From NCBI RefSeq assembly GCF_900156475.1, contig NZ_FTNR01000001.1, positions 372,001-436,000 of the forward strand: 64,000 nt of DNA, written 5' to 3'. Under the pieces are notes generated by a model. It did not search any database. It had not been told where the DNA came from and saw only the letters and a program-made list of their open reading frames with translations. Shown here one piece after another: positions 35,813-43,780 of this stretch (within the stretch, counting starts at the first letter, position 1; each line of letters starts with the position of its first letter). Both the position numbers and the translations under genes were made by a program. Source of the stretch: Natronorubrum thiooxidans. GTDB taxonomy: Archaea; Halobacteriota; Halobacteria; Halobacteriales; Natrialbaceae.

Positions 35813-37447
35813 TTAGTCGTCGCTCGGCTCGGCGCTTGCGGCTGGTTCGTCGTCGGACTGGTCCGGCGTCGAGCCGACGAGCACTGTCGTATCCTGCAGC
35901 AACACTCGCCCCTCGGTCGCGCTGAAGTTCTTGATCAGCGAGAGCATGGCGAGGAAGCAGACGAACGCAAACGGCGCGCCGGTGATGACGACCGCCTGCT
36001 GGAGCGCATCAGCCCCAGCTCCATCGCCGAGGATCATGAGGATCGCTGCGGTCAGCCCGAGGACGATACCCCAGAAGACCCGGTTGATGGTCGAGGGACG
36101 CTCCTTGCCGCCGGTCGTCATCATCGAGACGGCGAGCGTCGAGGAGTCAGCCGATGTAATGAAGAACGTGGTGACGATGATCATAAAGGCGATCATGAGC
36201 ACCGAACCGAACGGGAACGCCTCGAACAGTGCGAAGCCAGCGACTGGCGCGCCGTGTTCCCCCACGGGGCCGAGGATATCCGCGACGCCGTTGTGCTGGG
36301 CCCAGACGGCCGAGCCACCGACGAACGTAAACCACGGAATGGTCGCCGCCGAAGTTGCAACGATACCGGTAAATGCGACCTCACGAACGGTCCGACCTTT
36401 AGCGATCCGCGCGATGAACAGGCCGGCGAACGGAGACCACGAGAGCGCCCACGCCCAGTAGAAGACGGTCCAGGCTTCGACCCAGGCGGTTCCGCCGTCG
36501 GTTCCGGTTCCGGTGTAGAGGCTCATCGACACGAAGTCGCTGATCATCCCGCCCATGGCCTGTGAGCCAAGCAACAACAGGAACATCGTCGGCCCCAGGA
36601 TGAACGTCGCGAGCATGATCACGACGAACAACCCCATATTGAAGTTCGAGAGCCGCCGGATCCCCTTGTCGACCCCGAGCACCATCGAGACGGTAAACAG
36701 AATCGTCATCGTCGTCACGATCAGGAGAATACCCCAGTCACCCATGCTGATTCCCCACTGGTAGTCCAGCCCGGTGATGAACTGGCTGCCGATGAAGCCA
36801 AGCGAGGTCGCGACGCCACCGATCGTCGCGAAAACGGCCAGAATGTCGACGACCTTGGCGACCGGTCCGTCGAGGTTTTCTTTGCCGATGACCGGCGTGA
36901 GCGCCGAGGAAACGCGCAGTGGGACGTTCTCGTAGTTGTACGCGAAGTAACCGATCGCGATCCCCATAATCGTAAACACCGCGAGCTGTGGCAGCGCCCA
37001 GTGGAACAGTGTCTGCTGGACGGCGACCGAGATTGCCGCACTCGAGCCTCCCTCGACGCCGAACAGCGGCGAGGGACTGTCGTAGTAGAACAGTGCCTCG
37101 GTCGGGCCCCAGAAGACGACACCGGCAGCGAATCCGGCCGAGTACAGCATCGAGAAAAACGACAGGAAGCTGTACTCCGGATCCTCATCGCCCAGCGTGG
37201 CCTTGCCCCACGGGCCGACGATCAAGAACAGCAAGAACAGCACGATGAGGAAGACGATCACCAGCAACGCCCAGCTGAGGTAGCTGAGCATTTCGGCGTT
37301 TACAGTCGCAATACCGTTCGAAACGGCGTCTCGATCGATGAAGAAGGCCCCGATCACCCCCAGTGTAATCAACGCCCCGAACACGAAGACGACGGGATCG
37401 AGTTCGTCGGTAAACCGTTCGACCATCCCCATCTCGGAGTCGCTCAT
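35813..37447 (-). CDS. BCCT family compatible-solute transporter
   Basis: A 544-residue sodium- or proton-coupled transporter of the betaine/choline/carnitine family, with 12 predicted membrane segments. The family core in TM8 is visible as WVEAWTVFYWAWALSWSP followed by FIARIAKGRTVREV (around residue 315-345), and GFAAGVVFWGPTEALFYY marks an earlier conserved helix. It has an acidic tail (SDDEPAASAEPSDD). BCCT members take up betaine, choline, ectoine or hydroxyectoine. Here, with ectoine-type enzymes and the island operator upstream, ectoine uptake for catabolism is the favoured role. Confidence 0.92.
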   Translation of the reverse strand: MSDSEMGMVERFTDELDPVVFVFGALITLGVIGAFFIDRDAVSNGIATVNAEMLSYLSWALLVIVFLIVLFLLFLIVGPWGKATLGDEDPEYSFLSFFSMLYSAGFAAGVVFWGPTEALFYYDSPSPLFGVEGGSSAAISVAVQQTLFHWALPQLAVFTIMGIAIGYFAYNYENVPLRVSSALTPVIGKENLDGPVAKVVDILAVFATIGGVATSLGFIGSQFITGLDYQWGISMGDWGILLIVTTMTILFTVSMVLGVDKGIRRLSNFNMGLFVVIMLATFILGPTMFLLLLGSQAMGGMISDFVSMSLYTGTGTDGGTAWVEAWTVFYWAWALSWSPFAGLFIARIAKGRTVREVAFTGIVATSAATIPWFTFVGGSAVWAQHNGVADILGPVGEHGAPVAGFALFEAFPFGSVLMIAFMIIVTTFFITSADSSTLAVSMMTTGGKERPSTINRVFWGIVLGLTAAILMILGDGAGADALQQAVVITGAPFAFVCFLAMLSLIKNFSATEGRVLLQDTTVLVGSTPDQSDDEPAASAEPSDD

Positions 37448-38002
37448 GCGCTCACCCCCGTCGAGTGCAGGTCCGATTGTTTGGTCCCCAATCCGTGCGT
37501 TCGTCTACCACTCGCCATGCGCTGCGATGGCATACCGAACCAATTGTCAGTATCTCGTATAAACATTTCTTTTCTGTACCCGACATACACAGATTGCGTT
37601 TATTGAACGATCTTATAGAGCACAGCCTCAACGATATACATAACCAAACGGTCGTATGATTATTTTACAGAGTTTGTCTATATCATACAGATGTTGGGAT
37701 TATACGCAGCAGAACGTAGTTGGCGACTCGAGCAGTCCCCACGATCCGAAGAGTGTGTCGACGAGAGGCGAAATCATATACTGTATACTGTTATGACTCG
37801 AGTCCCAGTCGGGGGACGCTACAGCACGTCGATGCGCCTTGGGGCGAACACTACCCCCGACCGGTCTCGAGGCCGGGTAATCGATGCCCAACTGCTACGC
37901 CGCGAGTGACCTGCTCGTTCGACTCAGTCGCGAAAAAACACCGTCGAAAACGCATGACACAGTCAGCCAGCACGTCGCTATCACCCGATCACTCCAGTAG
38001 CC
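37448..38002. other. intergenic region with BCCT promoter; no gene seen
   Basis: A 555-bp stretch without a convincing gene. On the minus strand a TTTATACGA box near 37556-37565 may be the TATA element of the BCCT gene, leaving a leader of roughly 85 nt. A putative operator lies at 37586-37602. The part 37600-37700 is AT-rich and ambiguous. A 72-codon ORF at 37691-37909 has no recognisable features and is not called. Confidence 0.5.
37586..37602. promoter_or_regulatory. putative island operator, copy 4 (BCCT transporter)
   Basis: The 17-mer TACACAGATTGCGTTTA shares the exact left half CATACACAGAT with the copies before both aminotransferase genes. It lies just upstream of the TATA-like box of the BCCT gene, a position that would suit an activator as well as a repressor. 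Confidence 0.5.
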
Positions 38003-38650
38003 TCAGTTCGTCAGATCCTCGAGGTTCTGCTCGCGCGTCTCGGCACTTTCGGTGAGCTGCTGGCTGAACTCGTCGACGCGGTCCTGGATGTTCTCGCGGG
38101 CCGCCTCGGGTGAGAAGCTCTCGGACATCGTCAGCAGTCGGACGAACGCGCGGAGTTCCTCGTCGGTGAGTTGGGCGAACTCCTCGTTCTCGAGTTTGTC
38201 GATGACCTCGTCGACGTCGATCTGGCCGACCGGTTCGACGTTGAACTCGACGTTGACCATCCGGTAATTCGAGCCAGCGAGTTGCTGTTCGGCCTTGCCG
38301 ACGCCTTCCGAGAGCATGTCCTTGAACGGGGTGTAGTAGCCCATCGTCCCGAGATGGAGGAAGGCGAGCATGTCGGTAATCCCCTGCGTGTAGGCGTCCC
38401 GATCCTCGTCGTCGGGGTCGAACACCGTCTGTCGGTCGCGTTCCTCGAGATACTCGAAGAGGATACTGAAATCGAGCACGGCGTTGCGAACCCGGCGTCG
38501 GATCCGGTTTCGCTTCTGTTTTTTCGAGTGATCCGTGTAATCCGTCTTTCGGCCAAGCAAGAAATCGCGGTCGGAGGGCGTCAGAATACCGCGCGGGCGA
38601 TCCGAGTCCGCCGCCGTTCGCAGCGAGTCCGGCACGTCGTCTTGGCTCAT
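38003..38650 (-). CDS. haloarchaeal conserved protein of unknown function
   Basis: A 215-residue soluble acidic protein. It opens with GILTPSDRDFLLGRKTDYTD followed by a basic segment KKQKRNRIRRRVRNAVLDFSILFEYL, a pattern I have seen in many haloarchaeal hypothetical proteins. The middle (ITDMLAFLHLGTMGYYTPFKDMLSEGV) is hydrophobic but too irregular to be a membrane helix, and the C-terminus is Glu/Gln-rich, possibly coiled coil. I chose the ATG at 38648-38650. The basic stretch could contact nucleic acid. No link to the catabolic genes is visible. Confidence 0.75.
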   Translation of the reverse strand: MSQDDVPDSLRTAADSDRPRGILTPSDRDFLLGRKTDYTDHSKKQKRNRIRRRVRNAVLDFSILFEYLEERDRQTVFDPDDEDRDAYTQGITDMLAFLHLGTMGYYTPFKDMLSEGVGKAEQQLAGSNYRMVNVEFNVEPVGQIDVDEVIDKLENEEFAQLTDEELRAFVRLLTMSESFSPEAARENIQDRVDEFSQQLTESAETREQNLEDLTN

Positions 38651-38735
38651 ACAGAGTACACGGACAGCCCGCGAATTAATGGTTCTGATCCCACAGACAT
38701 GATAGCACTCATAGATGTTTGCAGATCGACCAGTG

Positions 38736-40016
38736 TCACGGTCGCCGTCGCGAGAGATCGATCGCAGTGTTTGCAAGCACCGAAACCCCGATCTCGAGGC
38801 TATCCTCGTCGATGTCGAACGTCGGCGTATGGTGGTTCGTCGGATGGTCCGTGCCCACGAGCACGTACGACGCCAGCCCGTTGTTCGCCTGCACGCGCTC
38901 CATCAGGTAGGTGACGTCCTCGCTCACGCCGAGATCCGTTTTCGGGACGACGGAATCGACGCCCGGGACCTCCCAGGCGACGTCGCCGACGAGCGAGCGA
39001 AGCGCCGGATGGCTGTCGACGCGGGGCGACTCGCCGAGCACGCGCGGTGTGACGTCACAGTCGTGCATCTCGGCGGCGGCGTACAGCACGCGCTCGAGTT
39101 CCGTTCGAGTGTACTCCATCAGCGCCGTGGTCTCGCCGCGGACTTCGGCTTCGATCGACACCTCCTCGGCGATGACGTTGCTCGCGGTGCCGCCTTCGAT
39201 CTGGCCGACGTTGACGCGGGTCATCCCATCGGCGTGGCGCGGGATGCCGTAGGCGTTCTGGATTGCGGTCGCCGCTGCCTGCATCGCGTTTGCGCCCTGA
39301 TTCGGCGCTTTGCCGGCGTGAGCGCTTGCGCCCTTGAACGTCGCCGTCAGGTGTGCCATCGCCAGCGGCTTTTCGACACCGGCGACGATCTCGCCGGTCG
39401 GATGATCGAGGCCGATGTGGACCGCGAGCAGGTAATCGACGTCGTCGAGGTAGCCGCTGGCGGCCATCGCCTTCCCGCCGCCGGAGATCTCCTCTGCGGG
39501 CTGGAAAAAGACCTTCAGCGTCCCCTCGAACTCGCTCGCTTTGACCGCCTCGAGCGTTCCCAGCCCCATCGCGATGTGGCCGTCGTGGCCACAGGCGTGC
39601 ATGTAGCCGTCATGATTCGAGCGAAATCCTTCGGCAGCCGGTCGATGCTCGTCGGCCGTCGACTCCGCCATCGAGATCGCGTCGAGGTCGACGCGCAAGC
39701 CCACCGTCGGTCCTGCTCCCTGCTCGAGGACCGCCACGACGCCAGTGTGACCATCTGCCGTCCGCTCGAGGATGTCCTCGCGAACCCCCGCGTCGCGGGC
39801 CCGCTCGAGCCACGGCTCGAGATCAGCGTCGGAGGGGACAGCCATGCGTTCGTCGGTCGCCAGCGCCTCGCGGCCGACGGCGATCCCGTCGACGCCGATC
39901 GACTCGAGTTCGCGGACGACGCGGGCCGTCGTCTGGAACTCCCGCCAGCCAGGTTCGGGATGGCGGTGGAACGCCCGCCGGAGGTCTCGCAGTCGAGTGG
40001 GGGTGTCGTAGGCCAT
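38736..40016 (-). CDS. M20 family amidohydrolase, paralogue of the deacetylase candidate
   Basis: A 426-residue M20D enzyme, clearly paralogous to the one at 31236-32537: HRHPEPGWREFQTTAR, HACGHDGHIAMG, FQPAEEISGGG, GLDHPTGEIVAGVEKPLAMAH, SAHAGKAPNQGANAM and HHTPTFDIDEDSL all correspond. The ATG at 40014-40016 is preferred over a GTG three codons upstream. It follows ridA by about 110 bp on the same strand. The duplicate may deacetylate a second intermediate, for example the hydroxylated acetyl-diaminobutyrate from 5-hydroxyectoine. That assignment is speculative. Confidence 0.82.
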   Translation of the reverse strand: MAYDTPTRLRDLRRAFHRHPEPGWREFQTTARVVRELESIGVDGIAVGREALATDERMAVPSDADLEPWLERARDAGVREDILERTADGHTGVVAVLEQGAGPTVGLRVDLDAISMAESTADEHRPAAEGFRSNHDGYMHACGHDGHIAMGLGTLEAVKASEFEGTLKVFFQPAEEISGGGKAMAASGYLDDVDYLLAVHIGLDHPTGEIVAGVEKPLAMAHLTATFKGASAHAGKAPNQGANAMQAAATAIQNAYGIPRHADGMTRVNVGQIEGGTASNVIAEEVSIEAEVRGETTALMEYTRTELERVLYAAAEMHDCDVTPRVLGESPRVDSHPALRSLVGDVAWEVPGVDSVVPKTDLGVSEDVTYLMERVQANNGLASYVLVGTDHPTNHHTPTFDIDEDSLEIGVSVLANTAIDLSRRRP

Positions 40017-40127
40017 GCTTGGCACTGCTAGAGAGCAGAACTACTTAATCGTGCTCACTGATCGCATACTGAGCGGGAACCGAAAACCGCTATTGTCACT
40101 CGAAAAAGCGTCGGGCAGCAGCCTATC

Positions 40128-40517
40128 TCAACCGAGGTACGCCGTCGCGTCCATCTCGACGCGGACGTCCTCGGGGAGCCGCGAGACTTCGACACAGACG
40201 CGGGCCGGCGGTTCGTCGCCGAACTGCGCGCCGTAGGCCTCGTTGACCCGCTCGTAGTCCTCGAGATCGGTCAGATAGACCGTCACCTTGACGACGTCCG
40301 CGAGGCTGTCGCCGCCAGCCTCGGAGACCACGGCAGCGATGTTCTCGAGGACACGTTCTGTCTGGGCCTCGATACCGCCGTCGACGACCTCGCCAGTGTC
40401 AGGATCGACGGGACCGTAGCCGGAGACGTGGAGGGTGTCGCCAGCGCGGACGCCCTGTGAGTAGGGGTTGTCGGTGCTCGGCGCGCCGTCGGTTTCGATG
40501 GGAGTGGGGTCGGACAT
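40128..40517 (-). CDS. ridA: RidA family enamine/imine deaminase
   Basis: A 129-residue trimeric RidA/YjgF protein. The family pattern PYSQGVRAGDTLHVSGYG, the NIAAVVSEAGG helix and the Arg-containing end PPARVCVEVSRLPEDVRVEMDA are present. RidA hydrolyses reactive enamines made by PLP dehydratases. It lies 18 bp after the second aminotransferase gene, so they form an operon, and the island also encodes a dehydratase that would make its substrate. An acidic N-terminus is typical of haloarchaea. Confidence 0.92.
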   Translation of the reverse strand: MSDPTPIETDGAPSTDNPYSQGVRAGDTLHVSGYGPVDPDTGEVVDGGIEAQTERVLENIAAVVSEAGGDSLADVVKVTVYLTDLEDYERVNEAYGAQFGDEPPARVCVEVSRLPEDVRVEMDATAYLG

Positions 40518-40535
40518 CGTGACTCGAGTGACTGT

Positions 40536-41918
40536 TCAGGCAGTCTGTGCCGTCGCTTTCGTCGCGTGCTCGATGGCGTCGACGACGACGTCCAGTGCCG
40601 TTTCGGCCAGTTCGTGCGTGAGCACAAGCGGCGGGAGGAATCGCAAGACGTTGCCGTGGCGACCGGCCGTCCAGATCAGGACACCGTGTTCGAAACAGTA
40701 CTGCTGGATCTCGTCGACGGCGTCGCCGTCGGGCTTGCCGTCCTCGTCGACGAACTCGGCCCCGATGAACAGGCCCTTGCCGCGGATGTCTGCGAGGCGG
40801 TCCGTCTCAGCGGCGGCCTCGCGGAGTCGACCCTGGATGTACTCACCCAGCTCGCGGGCGTGGGCGAGCAGGTCGTGTTCTTGAATGTACTCGATAGCGC
40901 GGGTACCGGCGCGCATGCCGACGACGTGGCCGCGGTAGGTGCCAGCGTGGTCGCCCGAGCCCCACGTGTCGAGATCCTCGTGATACATCGTCGCCGACAG
41001 CGGGAAGCCCGCGCCGCCAAGTGCCTTCGCGGAGGTCATCGCGTCCGGCGTGACGCCCTCCCAGTCGCTGGCCCACCACTGGCCGGTGCGGCCGAGGCCG
41101 GACTGGATCTCGTCGAAGACGAGCGTAACGTCGTTGTCGGTGGCTATGTCGCGCAGCCCCTGCAGGAATCCTTCCGGTGGCGTAATGATCCCGCCCTCGC
41201 CCTGAATCGGCTCGACGATGATTCCCGCAGGATTCGCGAGGCCGCCGTAGGGGTCCTCGACGATCGCCTGCACTTCCTCGAGTGCGTGATCGACCGCTTC
41301 CTGTGGCGCTTTGTCCTGTCGGAACGGATGCGGGTACGGCGCGTGGACGACGTCCGAGAGCAGCGGCGTGTAGTGCTCTTTGAACTTTTTGTTCGAGGTG
41401 ACGCTCATCGCGCCGGTGGTCGCGCCGTGGTAGGCCCCGCGGAAGGCGATGAGGCCGTCGCCCCCAGTGTTGTACTTGGACAGTTTGATCGACGCTTCGA
41501 CCGCGTCGCTGCCGGTCGGGCCGCCGAAGACGACCCGGTTGTTGCCCTGCAGGCCGGCGGGAGCGATCTCGTCGAGTTTCTCGATCAACTCGAGGCGCGC
41601 GTCGGTCGGGAAGTCGACCGTGTGGACGAACTTGTCGGCCTGTTCGTGGACGGCCTCCAAGACGTACGGGTTCGAGTGGCCGACGTTGAGCACGCCGATC
41701 CCCGCAAAGAGGTCGATGTAGGTGTTGCCGTCGGCGTCACGAACCGTCGCGCCCTTGCCCTCTTCGAAGGCGATCGGAATGTCGTTCGGATACGCGACCG
41801 CGCTGCTGTCGATTTTCTCCTGTTTCTCGAGCAGCGCCCGGGTGTTCGGCCCGGGAACGGTGTCGACGTTCGGTGCGTCATCGTAGTGAAGTTCCTCGAT
41901 CGGTGGTCCTGCTGTCAT
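40536..41918 (-). CDS. class III aminotransferase, candidate diaminobutyrate transaminase (DoeD type)
   Basis: A 460-residue PLP fold type I transaminase. [63 protein letters not shown] and the lysine region [14 protein letters not shown] are in order. The overall style resembles 2,4-diaminobutyrate:2-oxoglutarate 4-aminotransferases. In ectoine breakdown, DoeD makes aspartate 4-semialdehyde and glutamate, which would suit the GDH of the island. It is followed by ridA and preceded by an island operator. A GABA or ornithine substrate is the alternative. Confidence 0.86.
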   Translation of the reverse strand: MTAGPPIEELHYDDAPNVDTVPGPNTRALLEKQEKIDSSAVAYPNDIPIAFEEGKGATVRDADGNTYIDLFAGIGVLNVGHSNPYVLEAVHEQADKFVHTVDFPTDARLELIEKLDEIAPAGLQGNNRVVFGGPTGSDAVEASIKLSKYNTGGDGLIAFRGAYHGATTGAMSVTSNKKFKEHYTPLLSDVVHAPYPHPFRQDKAPQEAVDHALEEVQAIVEDPYGGLANPAGIIVEPIQGEGGIITPPEGFLQGLRDIATDNDVTLVFDEIQSGLGRTGQWWASDWEGVTPDAMTSAKALGGAGFPLSATMYHEDLDTWGSGDHAGTYRGHVVGMRAGTRAIEYIQEHDLLAHARELGEYIQGRLREAAAETDRLADIRGKGLFIGAEFVDEDGKPDGDAVDEIQQYCFEHGVLIWTAGRHGNVLRFLPPLVLTHELAETALDVVVDAIEHATKATAQTA

Positions 41919-41975
41919 ACGTCACCCCAGGTGAAACAGGTATTAATATCTTGTCCACAGAATTCATACAGACCA

Positions 41976-41992
41976 TACACAGATATCGACTA
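41976..41992. promoter_or_regulatory. putative island operator, copy 5 (aminotransferase 2 / ridA)
   Basis: The 17-mer TACACAGATATCGACTA begins with the same TACACAGAT as copies 3 and 4. A further TGTGTA lies at 41997-42002, giving a wider dyad of 27 bp. The TATA-like TATTAATAT for the aminotransferase is at 41941-41949, between this site and the ATG at 41916-41918. Confidence 0.5.
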
Positions 41993-42090
41993 TCGATGTG
42001 TAATCGAGTCCTCGGCTCCGGTGGGCCGACAGGAGACGGGTGTCATCACTGTCGGACGAACACATCATCTCGAGAGACGGACAAACTCCC

Positions 42091-42096
42091 TTATTA
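42091..42096 (+). promoter_or_regulatory. TATA-like box of the proline dehydrogenase gene
   Basis: TTATTA begins 27 bp before the ATG at 42118, in line with a leaderless transcript, and supports that ATG rather than the in-frame start at 42040. Confidence 0.45.
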
Positions 42097-42117
42097 CTGG
42101 CGAACGAACGGTTCGGT

Positions 42118-42966
42118 ATGATCCCGCCGGTCGCGAATCGCTTTGTCGCCGGGGAATCCCCGGCACAGGCACTCGATCACGTTCGACAGCTCAACGGGCG
42201 ACACGTCAAAGCGATCGTCAATCTGCTCGGCGAACACTACGAGGATCGATCGTCGGTTCGCTCCGACGCTGCGGAGTACCGGGCGCTGGCCGGCGACATC
42301 TCGAAATCGAGGCTCGAAGCCTGCCTCTCGGTCAAACCCTCCCAACTCGGCCTCAATCTCGGCAAGGACGTGTTCCGCGAGGAACTCACCGCAGTCGTCG
42401 ACGCGGCGGCCGACCACGACGTCTTCGTCTGGATCGATATGGAAGACCACACGACGACGGATGCGACCCTCGACGCCTTCGAGGACCTCGCCCGCGAGTA
42501 CGGCGACGATGACCAGTATCGGGTCGGTGTCTGCGTGCAGGCGAATCTCAGACGAACCCGCGACGATGTCGAGCGGCTCGCAGACGTTCCCGGCAAAGTC
42601 CGGTTCGTCAAGGGGGCCTACGACGAACCGGCTGCCGTCGCCTATCGAGAGTCGCCTCGCGTCGACCAGGAGTACAAGACGCTCCTCGAGTACGCGTTCG
42701 AACGATTCGACGGCGGCATCGGCGTCGGCAGTCACGATCCGGCGATGATCGATCACGCGATTGAACTCCACGATGAGTACGGCACCGACTTCGAGTTCCA
42801 GCTGCTCATGGGTGTTCGCGAATCCGCCCAGTTCGACCTCGCTGCGGAGTACCCGGTCTATCAGTACGTCCCCTACGGCGACCGCTGGAAATCGTACTTC
42901 TATCGTCGGATGACAGAGCGAAACACAAACCTCCGATTCGCCCTCGAGGCGATCCTCGACCGGTGA
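42118..42966 (+). CDS. proline dehydrogenase
   Basis: A 282-residue FAD-dependent PRODH TIM-barrel protein oxidising L-proline to pyrroline-5-carboxylate. Typical segments are SRLEACLSVKPSQLGL (about residue 60-75), VWIDMEDHTTTDAT, VQANLRRTRDDVERL, RFVKGAYDEP, GSHDP and the C-terminal PYGDRWKSYFYRRMTER, which binds substrate and FAD. The start codon follows a TATA-like box. It lies next to the aminotransferase operon, divergently, and may extend the island's use of osmolytes as nutrients. No P5C dehydrogenase is in the window. Confidence 0.93.
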   Translation: MIPPVANRFVAGESPAQALDHVRQLNGRHVKAIVNLLGEHYEDRSSVRSDAAEYRALAGDISKSRLEACLSVKPSQLGLNLGKDVFREELTAVVDAAADHDVFVWIDMEDHTTTDATLDAFEDLAREYGDDDQYRVGVCVQANLRRTRDDVERLADVPGKVRFVKGAYDEPAAVAYRESPRVDQEYKTLLEYAFERFDGGIGVGSHDPAMIDHAIELHDEYGTDFEFQLLMGVRESAQFDLAAEYPVYQYVPYGDRWKSYFYRRMTERNTNLRFALEAILDR

Positions 42967-43005
42967 AGGGAAGGGCTCATTAGCCTTTAGTGTGAGTTTC
43001 TGTAC

Positions 43006-43722
43006 ATGGCTTCGTGGAAGCGGGATTTCGCGAGTGGGCTGATCGTCCTCGGCCCGATTCTCGTCACGCTCTACGTTATCTATTGGCTCTATGGACTCAT
43101 CGCCGGGATGACACCCGGACTCATTCTCGAGGCCGAAGCCCTCGAGTCGCTCATCCCCGGCGACAGCCAACAGGCCCAGCAGACTCGCGAACAGCTCGCA
43201 CAGTTTCTCCGCGTCGTGGTCGCACTGACCGTCTTCGTTATTCTCACCTTTTCCGTCGGCTATCTCATGCGGACGACCGTCGGCGGCCTCGTCGAACGAC
43301 TCGTCGACAACATCGCAAACCGTGTCCCCGTTATGCGGGTCGTCTACAACGCCTCGAAGATGGCCGCCGAAACAGCCTTCGGCGAACAGGAATCGCTCCA
43401 GAAACCCGTCAAACTCGAGACCTGGAACGGGTTGCGGATGACGGCGTTTAAAACCGGAAAGACGACCGAAGATGGCCGTGAAGTGTTGTTTTTGCCGACG
43501 TCGCCGAACATCACGACGGGGTTTGTTGTTGAGGTCGAATCCGATCGAATCACCGAACTCGACGAGGACGTCGAAGACGCCCTGACTCGGGTCCTCAGCG
43601 CCGGATTCGGTGACGCAAACCGAAACCGTGGCATGGATGCCGGCGTCTCGATCGACGTCGTCGACGAGGCGAGCGCTGGGACACTCGACGAGCAAAACGC
43701 CGAGACGGCCGACGACGACTGA
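43006..43722 (+). CDS. DUF502 family membrane protein
   Basis: A 238-residue protein with two membrane helices (about residues 8-30 and 70-92) and a C-terminal soluble domain. The family pattern GLIVLGPILVTLYVIYWLY, VGGLVERLVDNIANRVPVMRVVYNASKMAAE and VLFLPTSPNITTGFVVEV is clear. Function is unknown; a role in membrane-associated processes is assumed in the literature without a defined activity. It has its own promoter (CTTTAG about 25 bp upstream) and a long acidic tail. Confidence 0.88.
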   Translation: MASWKRDFASGLIVLGPILVTLYVIYWLYGLIAGMTPGLILEAEALESLIPGDSQQAQQTREQLAQFLRVVVALTVFVILTFSVGYLMRTTVGGLVERLVDNIANRVPVMRVVYNASKMAAETAFGEQESLQKPVKLETWNGLRMTAFKTGKTTEDGREVLFLPTSPNITTGFVVEVESDRITELDEDVEDALTRVLSAGFGDANRNRGMDAGVSIDVVDEASAGTLDEQNAETADDD

Positions 43723-43780
43723 GACTGTCGGACAGACGTCAGTATACGAATTGACACCCGCAAAGACCCGGCTGGAGCGT

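Noticed and set aside
37691-37909. 72-codon ORF in the gap right of the BCCT gene
   Set aside because: No motif, no promoter at the right distance, and the composition resembles non-coding spacer.
40566-42512. 648-codon open frame on the plus strand across ridA/aminotransferase and into proline dehydrogenase
   Set aside because: It spans three real genes in other frames and shows no recognisable domain.
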